A stretch of 31,174 nucleotides of DNA from Rhodospirillales bacterium (GTDB taxonomy: Bacteria > Pseudomonadota > Alphaproteobacteria > Rhodospirillales_A > JACZKS01). Position numbers and translations under genes: made by a program. This document shows, one piece after another, positions 1 to 5,590 of this stretch. A model generated the notes under the pieces. It had not been told where the DNA came from, ran no database searches, and saw nothing but the letters and a program-made list of their open reading frames with translations. Each line of letters starts with the position of its first letter. Positions within the stretch are counted from its first letter, which is position 1. The stretch spans positions 1 to 31,174 of the forward strand of contig JABGRG010000043.1 of assembly GCA_018648445.1 (NCBI GenBank), written 5' to 3'.

Positions 1-120
1 ATCCCCATCCCGTCAATCCGTAAACCAGCAATTTCCCGAAAATGACGACTTTCCGTCCACCGCGATTCGCCATAACCAATTGAAGAAAAACGCAAATCCC
101 CGTATCGCACGAACAAAATA

Positions 121-150
121 TCGTCAAACCTCGTCAATCATCGTCATTTT
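121..150. repeat. Three 10-bp-phased TCGTCA direct repeats
   Basis: TCGTCA occurs at 121-126, 131-136 and 141-146, each followed by a short A/T-rich spacer, so the repeats are exactly one helical turn apart. An inverted copy, TGACGA, lies at 43-48. A CGTCAAT word also occurs at 11-17. Such phased direct repeats are typical of response-regulator binding sites of the OmpR/PhoB type. That assignment is an inference from spacing only. Confidence 0.45.
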
Positions 151-277
151 ACCGTTTTTGCCTTTGTTTTCAGTTCAATAACTTGCGTCACCCGCCACAC
201 CGGAAACGCCATAAGGACACAATAGCCAGAGTAAGGGATTAATAACCTATTTCATGGAAAAAAGTCAATCATCTCTG

Positions 278-320
278 GGTGACGGTCCTCCTAGTTCACC
301 TTGGTTAGCAGGCCGTCACC
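278..320. other. Inverted repeat, 10-bp stem, 23-nt loop
   Basis: The left arm at 278-287 pairs with 311-320: eight perfect pairs plus a G·U and a C-G. The core is GGTGACGG against CCGTCACC. No T-run follows, so it is not a standard intrinsic terminator. It ends 90 bases before the GTG of the binding-protein gene and could be a leader-RNA structure or an operator. I do not recognise a known riboswitch class. Confidence 0.35.
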
Positions 321-409
321 GAAGTTCGCGTTAAATCCTGTGGCTTGCAAATTCAAACCATGTCCTAATGAAATAAGTGTCGCTGCAAGGTCTGTTGTAA
401 AGGCGCGTT

Positions 410-1237
410 GTGATTTTGCGTTTATTTACTAGGCTATTTTTTGTCGGATCGCTGATAGCGTCCATGATGCTCGTGGCGAGCTTGCCCGCTTGGTCGGGGA
501 GCAAGCAGGTTCTTTCGTTCGCATTTTCAAATGGCAGCCCACCGTACAGTTACGAATCGAACAACAAATGCCGCGGCGTTATGTACGATTTGCTGCATTT
601 CGTGCTTGAAGACGAACTAAATTACAGCCTGGAATGCACACCGTTGCCCTGGAAAAGGGCGCAATCCATGGTCAGGCACAATCGAATGGATGGATTAGCC
701 ACTTATCCGTCTAAGTCACGAAAACAATACGCTTATTTTTCCTCCGAGCCGATTTTCAAGCAGGACTTTGGCTACCTCGTCTACAACAAAAGCAAACCAG
801 GCATCGCGCGCATCAATCAGGTGCAGAATTATGCCGACCTAAGTAATTTCAAGTTTGTCGGTGTTATCGGTGTGGGCTGGGAAAAGGACAACATTCCACC
901 GGAAATAGCGCGGGAATTAGCGCCAACGATGAAGATAGCCTTTAATTTGTTGCTCAAAAGGCAAATCGGCGACTTCATGGTCATCAATCCCGGACAGGCA
1001 AACGTTATGGCGTCAACATACGGCTTTGATTCCACTCAACTTGGCTTTGCCAGAGCCGAATTCATCAGCAATAGCGTCGTCTCCTACCACGTCGGACTTC
1101 AAAAGCAGTTACCCGATGCCGAAATGATTATCGGCGAAATCGACAGCGTCCTGCGCTCGGCGAGTTTTCAAGCGAAATCAGACCAGTTGATGAAAGCCTA
1201 TAATCTAGCCCCAAGAAATAGCGCGACCGTTCCTTGA
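410..1237 (+). CDS. Exported solute-binding protein, SBP_bac_3 type
   Basis: The 275-residue product resembles the periplasmic amino-acid-binding family (SBP_bac_3). An N-terminal hydrophobic segment (about residues 8-25, then LPAWSG) looks like a Sec signal peptide with cleavage near residue 30. The mature part begins with a beta strand and NGSPPYSYE, followed by YDLLHFVLEDELNY and PWKRAQSMV. These match the pattern of lobe I in this fold. The start is GTG with an AAAGG-like ribosome site about ten bases upstream. No permease or ATPase gene adjoins it, so it may be an orphan receptor or a stand-alone sensor component rather than part of an import operon. The ligand cannot be told from sequence alone. 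Its G+C appears lower than that of the housekeeping genes further right, which is compatible with acquisition but does not prove it. Confidence 0.75.
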   Translation: MILRLFTRLFFVGSLIASMMLVASLPAWSGSKQVLSFAFSNGSPPYSYESNNKCRGVMYDLLHFVLEDELNYSLECTPLPWKRAQSMVRHNRMDGLATYPSKSRKQYAYFSSEPIFKQDFGYLVYNKSKPGIARINQVQNYADLSNFKFVGVIGVGWEKDNIPPEIARELAPTMKIAFNLLLKRQIGDFMVINPGQANVMASTYGFDSTQLGFARAEFISNSVVSYHVGLQKQLPDAEMIIGEIDSVLRSASFQAKSDQLMKAYNLAPRNSATVP

Positions 1238-1250
1238 TTGCCCGGTCGCG
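1222..1250. other. Hairpin overlapping the stop of the solute-binding gene
   Basis: CGCGACCG at 1222-1229 and CGGTCGCG at 1243-1250 form a perfect 8-bp stem with a 13-base loop that contains the stop codon. No T-run follows, so a Rho-independent terminator role is only possible, not shown. Confidence 0.35.
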
Positions 1251-1270
1251 GAATTCCGGGGACACATGCT
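1251..1270 (+). repeat. Copy 1 of a GGGGACACATG word
   Basis: This 20-base word matches the one at 2109-2128 at 16 of 20 positions, in the same orientation, with an identical core GGGGACACATG. Similar GGGGACAC words are found near REP-associated (IS200-like) transposases in many bacteria. No transposase gene is present here, so mobile origin is only an inference. Confidence 0.3.
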
Positions 1271-1443
1271 CGATTTCCGGGATAAAAGGGACCGAGTCCA
1301 TTTGCCGATACAGGCGGAGCCCGGTCTTTCTTTGAAAATTGCGTTCAGGCGCCACGCAGGCTGCGGGCCGTGGGTAGCCCTAGTCGCTGCGCTACGTTTC
1401 GCTCCGGGCTTGTTGTCGAGGACGGAGTCTCGGGGCCGGGTTT

Positions 1444-1887
1444 CTAGTAATCCGGATGATTTTCCATTCGGCTTTTGGAGCGGACGCGTTTGGAGAGTAT
1501 CTTGATCAGGCCGCGGGCGAAGGGATCCATTTTGGTCATCCTCTTGTCGAACATCTTCTTGGAGATGACCATCAACACGGCTTCGCCGTTAACGGCCTGG
1601 GCCGAGGCCATGCGGGGACTGTTGTCGATCAGGGCCATTTCGCCGAACATTCCGCCCTTGACGAATTCTCCCAGGACGACTTTCCCGCCATCGACGGATC
1701 TGTATATCTCGACCGTTCCGGATTTGACGATAAACGCCTGATCGCCAAGCTCTCCCTCGCGGAACACGTGGTGCTTATCGAGGACGGTTCGGATATCAGT
1801 GCCAATTTCCCGGCGGTCGCCGATCCGGCGATCACCTTTCCGGCGATTGTCCGACCCGGGATTTGTCTTTTCGAACACGAGGCTCAT
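1444..1887 (-). CDS. Small cyclic-nucleotide-binding-domain protein
   Basis: The product has 147 residues from the chosen ATG at 1887, which is preceded by a strong GGAGGG site. A longer frame to 1935 exists but lacks such a site. Residues 1-30 are basic, with a repeated RRKGDRRIGDRR pattern. Residues about 31-125 form a cNMP-binding beta-roll: HVFREGELGDQAF, IVKSGTVEIYR, then the phosphate-binding cassette FGEMALIDNSPRMAS (E83, R92). A helical tail with ISKKMFDKRM and LIKILSKRVR follows. There is no helix-turn-helix, so this is not a CRP/FNR transcription factor. It probably senses cAMP or cGMP, or a related ligand, and acts on a partner protein. It is divergent from the hemerythrin gene, and a CRP-type palindrome lies in the shared upstream region. 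Confidence 0.8.
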   Translation of the reverse strand: MSLVFEKTNPGSDNRRKGDRRIGDRREIGTDIRTVLDKHHVFREGELGDQAFIVKSGTVEIYRSVDGGKVVLGEFVKGGMFGEMALIDNSPRMASAQAVNGEAVLMVISKKMFDKRMTKMDPFARGLIKILSKRVRSKSRMENHPDY

Positions 1888-2076
1888 TATTCCCTCCGCA
1901 GCCTGTATCGGCCAGACTGTCGAGCTTGCCCTCATCGACTGTTTCCCAGACGATCCCGGGCTCTTGGTTGTTTTTTTCCGTATCCAACGTTTTTTTCAGA
2001 AAAACGCAAAACTTCGTCAGACGCAGAAAGTACATCCGACGGTGTGGCGAACTTATCCCACAATTCGCGGTCTGCC

Positions 2077-2092
2077 TGTGATCTTGCTCACA
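2077..2092. promoter_or_regulatory. CRP-type binding site, TGTGA-N6-TCACA
   Basis: TGTGA at 2077-2081, six bases, then TCACA at 2088-2092 is a perfect match to the CRP half-site consensus. It lies 136 bases before the hemerythrin ATG and 190 bases before the start of the cNMP-binding gene, so it could serve either. It is not the FNR/FixK type (TTGAT-N4-ATCAA), so a cAMP-responsive CRP homologue is the likelier binder. Confidence 0.55.
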
Positions 2093-2108
2093 ATAGGACG
2101 CCATTTTC

Positions 2109-2128
2109 GAAATTGGGGGACACATGAT
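2109..2128 (+). repeat. Copy 2 of a GGGGACACATG word
   Basis: It shares 16 of 20 bases with 1251-1270 in the same orientation. The two copies lie about 860 bp apart and bracket the cNMP-binding-domain gene. Confidence 0.3.
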
Positions 2129-2227
2129 CCGGCAAGCGCCAACCGCCCACCTCCGCCCAAACACCGGGGTTGTCTTCGGGTTTGGTGGGTTGCAGACTGC
2201 GGTAAACCGAGTTGCGGGAGGAATGAC

Positions 2228-2632
2228 ATGGCGTTTCTGGATTGGAGTTCCGAGCTGAGTGTCGATTTCGAGGAAATCGACAACGATCACAAAAGGCTCG
2301 TCGAAATGCTCAATTTTCTTAGCGACGCCGTTACGCATGCCAAGGAGGATGCGGCTATCGGTCAGCTTCTCGATGATCTCTTGGGTTACACCATGTGGCA
2401 TTTCAGGCACGAGGAACGGTTAATGCAATTGCACGGCTATCCTGGGTTTCTCGAGCACAAGATGGAACACGGGGAACTTGCCGAGCAGGCGACGGACCTG
2501 CAAGAGAGATTTCAGAACGGGGACCGAGACGTTGCGGGAGAGGCATTGCCGTTTCTGAAGTCGTGGCTGGCCGGCCACATTCTCGGGACCGACAAGAAAC
2601 TCGGCGCGTTTCTCAGTGCCAAAGCGCAATGA
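2228..2632 (+). CDS. Bacteriohemerythrin
   Basis: This 134-residue protein is a single hemerythrin domain: a four-helix bundle carrying a non-haem di-iron site that binds O2. All seven expected ligands are visible at canonical spacing: H21, H58 and E62 (HFRHEE), H77 and H81 (HKMEH), H117 and D122 (HILGTD). There is no signal peptide, so it should be cytoplasmic. The start is ATG at 2228 with a GGGAGGA site five bases upstream. The frame remains open far upstream, but that part is not hemerythrin-like. Stand-alone versions are thought to store, deliver or sense O2 in bacteria living at oxic-anoxic interfaces. The upstream CRP-type palindrome suggests regulation by a cAMP-CRP protein. The next gene converges on it. 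Confidence 0.93.
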   Translation: MAFLDWSSELSVDFEEIDNDHKRLVEMLNFLSDAVTHAKEDAAIGQLLDDLLGYTMWHFRHEERLMQLHGYPGFLEHKMEHGELAEQATDLQERFQNGDRDVAGEALPFLKSWLAGHILGTDKKLGAFLSAKAQ

Positions 2633-2687
2633 TCGCCGGATTGGGAATGCCAGTGCCACGCCGGCCTAAATCCAGGGCCGCGCCAGC

Positions 2688-4583
2688 CTAAATATTGCCG
2701 CCTTTGAACCCGAGCACCGAAACATCGTCGCGCCGCATTTGGTCGCCTTGCCAGTCTGAAAGCGCCTGCTGGATACGATCTTTCTGCTCGGTCATGGACA
2801 TTTCCCGGATCGACGTCAGCAACTCCTTGAAACGCCGCTTGCCATACGATCTTTTTTTCTCGCCGCCGATCTGATCGATCAGGCCGTCCGACGTCATGTA
2901 GTAGAGGGCGTCCGCCGCTAGATCGACGCTTTGGTTGGTGAAAGACACGTTCTGCGGAATGCCTCGGTACCCCAGGCCGGATTTGTCACCCTTGATTTCC
3001 CGGACTTCACCGTTTTCGGACACGAACAGGGAAAAGCGGGCACCGGCAAAGGTCAGGGCCGCGCGACCGGGTTGCAGGAAGCAGACCCCTGCTTCCAAAC
3101 CATCGTCGGAGTCCCCTTCGCTGCGGTTCTGTCCCAAGGCAAGCTGGATCAACTGGTGCATGCGCTGCAGAAGGGTCGCCGCATCACCCGGCGGAACCTC
3201 CAGGTAGGCTTCGTTCAGGGCACCGTTGGCAATCAGGGTCATGAAGGCTCCTGGTACGCCGTGGCCGGTGCAATCCCCCAGGAGAATCAGGATGCCGTTT
3301 CCCCAATTTCGGCACCAATACATATCGCCGCCGACCGTATCGCGGGGTTCCCACAAGACGAAATTCTCCGGAACGGTCGAACTCAACGTCTCGGCGGGCG
3401 GCAGGATGGAGCGCTGGATGCGCGAAGCGTAGACGATGCTTCCCGAAATGATCTCGAAGGCGGCGGCCAGATCCCGTTCCGCGCGCTTCAATTCGGTTAT
3501 GTCCAGATAAGTCAACATGCGTCCGCCATCGGGAAGGACGACATTTTGATAACGCAGGATTCGACCGTCGGCGAGTTCCATTTCCGTCGGCTGAATGGGG
3601 CCTGCGTGAACAATCGCAACGCGATCCTCGACAAACTTGTCGAAATCCTCGTCGGCGACGCGGTAAGTATTGGTATGGCGGTTAAGTTGCATCAGGTCCG
3701 TCATTGTCGGCCTGCTTGTCATCACGCTTTTATCAAATTTCCAAATGTCGAGGCAGGCCTGGTTAATGACGCTGGCCCGCAAATCGGCATCCATGAAAAT
3801 GACCCCATAGTCGATGGCGTTCATAACCGCGCGGATACGCGTCTCGCTTTCGGCCAGATCGCTGGTCCGTTCGCGGACGTGCTCTTCCAACAAGTCCCTT
3901 TCCTGTTCGAGGTTATCGCTCAGGGAGACATTTTCCTCGATAATCCTCCGTTGCACCCTGTAGAGGTAAACCCAACTGACGAAAATCAGTAAAATCCCAC
4001 CCACGGCGACGTACAAAATACGCCTTTGATCCGCCTCCATGTCCTGTCGCTGCTTTTCGTTAAATGCGTCAACGTCGTTGACAAAATACCTTACGCCTGT
4101 CGAGTACAGCTGCTTATGGAGCGAATAGCGTTCACTTTCGATGATCTTCTTCGCCAGATCCGGCCTTCCGGCCTCGATGTGGGAAAACGCTTTTTCTTCA
4201 AGGTCATAAAGTACTTCTGTGGCAACTCCGGCTTTTTCAAAAAAGTTGGTCGTGAGATCTGACGGAAGTTCTTTTTTTATCGTGGCGATCGTCGCGTCCA
4301 GTTGATCGGCAAACTCAAAATATCGATGAACCCATTTTTTTTCGCTGCCAATAATCGCCATCCACATGGACATGGTTAAGGCTTCGTCATAGTAGATAAC
4401 CTGTTGGGCAACGCGTGTGCTTTTGACGCTGAGCTCTTCCATTTCCTGCATGCGCGTCACCATGTTCCTTTGTTCCCAAAGAAAGAGGATGATGAGCGAT
4501 AGGGTTGAAATGACCAGCACCTGAAACGTGCGTTTGGGGAACGCCATGGTTTTTTTGCGGTCTGGCGGAGCTTCAATGTCCAT
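2688..4583 (-). CDS. Membrane-bound PAS-PP2C (SpoIIE-type) serine phosphatase
   Basis: The product has 631 residues from the ATG at 4583; a TTG four codons earlier is the alternative. In order: a transmembrane helix (about 20-36), an extracytoplasmic helical region (about 40-185), a second transmembrane helix (about 190-208), a coiled linker, a PAS domain (about 247-365, IDYGVIFMDADLR) and a C-terminal PP2C/SpoIIE catalytic domain (about 405-629). Metal-binding aspartates are visible in VGGDMYW, GDCTGHGVPGAFMT, TSDG and RRDD. Such enzymes dephosphorylate STAS-domain antagonists in partner-switching pathways that control sigma factors, biofilm formation or c-di-GMP (compare SiaA of Pseudomonas). 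No STAS protein, anti-sigma kinase or sigma gene lies nearby, so its substrate must be encoded elsewhere. The helical outer region suggests a small-ligand or stress input. Confidence 0.85.
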   Translation of the reverse strand: MDIEAPPDRKKTMAFPKRTFQVLVISTLSLIILFLWEQRNMVTRMQEMEELSVKSTRVAQQVIYYDEALTMSMWMAIIGSEKKWVHRYFEFADQLDATIATIKKELPSDLTTNFFEKAGVATEVLYDLEEKAFSHIEAGRPDLAKKIIESERYSLHKQLYSTGVRYFVNDVDAFNEKQRQDMEADQRRILYVAVGGILLIFVSWVYLYRVQRRIIEENVSLSDNLEQERDLLEEHVRERTSDLAESETRIRAVMNAIDYGVIFMDADLRASVINQACLDIWKFDKSVMTSRPTMTDLMQLNRHTNTYRVADEDFDKFVEDRVAIVHAGPIQPTEMELADGRILRYQNVVLPDGGRMLTYLDITELKRAERDLAAAFEIISGSIVYASRIQRSILPPAETLSSTVPENFVLWEPRDTVGGDMYWCRNWGNGILILLGDCTGHGVPGAFMTLIANGALNEAYLEVPPGDAATLLQRMHQLIQLALGQNRSEGDSDDGLEAGVCFLQPGRAALTFAGARFSLFVSENGEVREIKGDKSGLGYRGIPQNVSFTNQSVDLAADALYYMTSDGLIDQIGGEKKRSYGKRRFKELLTSIREMSMTEQKDRIQQALSDWQGDQMRRDDVSVLGFKGGNI

Positions 4584-4735
4584 CTTTGGTTCCAAATCGT
4601 TGGGCAGGCTGGCGCTGGATTAAAGCCGAATTTACCAGAAAATCTTCAATTCATGATAATCATACTTAAGTTTCCTGACCGTTGGAATGGTGTTTCCCCC
4701 GTTACGATTTTCGCCGCAACCGCAAGGAGACCGGG

Positions 4736-5497
4736 CTAGGCGCAGTAGACCCCGCCATTGATGTCTATGGTCTCGCCGGTGATGAAACCGTCGTATTCGG
4801 AAGCCAGGAAGACGATGGGCCGGGCGATGTCGTAGACGTCTCCGGCGCGTCCCAGCGGAATTCCCTTTATGGTCTCGTCGGCGGATTCCTTGGTCGTGTG
4901 GGTGTTGTGGAACCGCGTGCCGAGAATAAGCCCCGGCGCCACCGCGTTGACGCGAATACCCCTGGGGCCGAGTTCATTGGACAGCGCGCGGGTAAACGTC
5001 AAAATTGCGCCCTTGGTCAGGGAATAGACCAGCGATCCCGGATGACCGCCTTTTCTGCCGGCCAGCGACGACAGGTTCACGACCGAGGCTCCGCCCGCCT
5101 TGGCCAGATGGGGCGCGGCTTCGCGAGTAACCAGCATCATTGAGGTCATGTTGATGTCGATGACTTTTTGCCAGAGAGCCATGTCCAGATCGTCGAGAAG
5201 CCTGCGCTCGACCAATCCCCCCACATTATTCACCAAAACATCCAGACCGCCCAGGAAAGAGGTTGATTGTTTAACCATCGCGACAGCGGCGTTTTCGTCC
5301 GTCAGGTCGGCCTGAAAATAGGATGCCTTGCGACCGAGTTTTTCAGCCAGAGCCACCAGTTCCTTCGGCCCTTCATCGCCCAAGAAGTAGTGGATGGCGA
5401 TGTCGCACCCGGCTTCGAGCAGACCTTCGGCGGCGGCCTTGCCGATCCCCTGTTCCGCGCCCGTGACCAGAGCCCGTTTTCCTACAAGTGATCCCAT
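4736..5497 (-). CDS. Short-chain dehydrogenase/reductase (SDR)
   Basis: The 253-residue protein is a classical SDR, an NAD(P)-dependent oxidoreductase with a Rossmann fold. The cofactor motif TGAEQGIG is at residues 12-19, NNVG at 90-93 and N116 in the fourth catalytic position. S143/S144 precede Y158-x3-K162 (YSLTK). The C-terminus contains a typical ITGETIDINGG segment. It most resembles the FabG / 3-oxoacyl-ACP-reductase-like group, but the housekeeping fabG usually sits with acpP and fabD, so a sugar or hydroxy-acid dehydrogenase role is equally possible. The start ATG has an AAGGGGAG site. It is divergent from the DUF1566 gene, and an inverted repeat lies between them. A 152-base gap separates it from the phosphatase gene downstream, so the two may not be co-transcribed. 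Confidence 0.85.
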   Translation of the reverse strand: MGSLVGKRALVTGAEQGIGKAAAEGLLEAGCDIAIHYFLGDEGPKELVALAEKLGRKASYFQADLTDENAAVAMVKQSTSFLGGLDVLVNNVGGLVERRLLDDLDMALWQKVIDINMTSMMLVTREAAPHLAKAGGASVVNLSSLAGRKGGHPGSLVYSLTKGAILTFTRALSNELGPRGIRVNAVAPGLILGTRFHNTHTTKESADETIKGIPLGRAGDVYDIARPIVFLASEYDGFITGETIDINGGVYCA

Positions 5498-5521
5498 TGT
5501 CAGCTCCCCTTAGATGCGATG

Positions 5522-5562
5522 GGCCAACATAGTCCAGTCTTTGGAAGTATGGTAGGTTGGCC
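5522..5562. promoter_or_regulatory. Inverted repeat between divergent SDR and DUF1566 genes
   Basis: GGCCAAC at 5522-5528 and GTTGGCC at 5556-5562 form a 7-bp inverted repeat with 27 bases between. It lies in the 93-base divergent promoter region and could be an operator for one or both genes. The regulator is unknown. Confidence 0.3.
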
Positions 5563-5590
5563 TTTCGGCCCGCGACATCTGGGAGAAAAA

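Larger units (their letters stand above)
1..409. other. Gene-free left end with operator-like repeats and a hairpin
   Basis: No convincing coding frame is visible in these 409 bases. The stretch is more A+T-rich than the coding regions around it. It holds three TCGTCA repeats at exact 10-bp spacing (121, 131, 141), an inverted copy near 42-47, and a 10-bp-stem inverted repeat at 278-320. It looks like a regulatory region, either for the solute-binding protein gene that starts at 410 or for a gene to the left of the window. Confidence 0.6.
1888..2227. other. Divergent intergenic region, cNMP-binding gene to hemerythrin
   Basis: About 340 bases separate the two divergent starts. I see no gene in it; the long frames covering it are shadows. 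It contains two runs of seven T (near 1969 and 1990), a perfect TGTGA-N6-TCACA palindrome at 2077-2092, a second GGGGACACATG word at 2109-2128, and a small inverted repeat (CCAAAC at 2157-2162 with GTTTGG at 2180-2185). It should hold promoters for both genes. Confidence 0.6.

Noticed and set aside
1360..1443. Possible tRNA or small RNA in the G+C-rich stretch before the cNMP-binding gene
   Set aside because: No cloverleaf, T-loop or intrinsic terminator could be found.
1799..2227. Long N-terminal extension of the hemerythrin frame
   Set aside because: The upstream frame covers the divergent promoter region, has no domain similarity I can see, and a good ribosome site directly precedes the ATG at 2228.
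2659..2693. Direct repeat CGCCNGCCTAAAT at 22-bp spacing
   Set aside because: Only two short copies between convergent genes, with no T-run or stem; likely chance.
2931..3992. 353-codon + strand frame opposite the phosphatase
   Set aside because: It is the antisense shadow of a gene with complete PP2C motifs; the translation has no recognisable domain.
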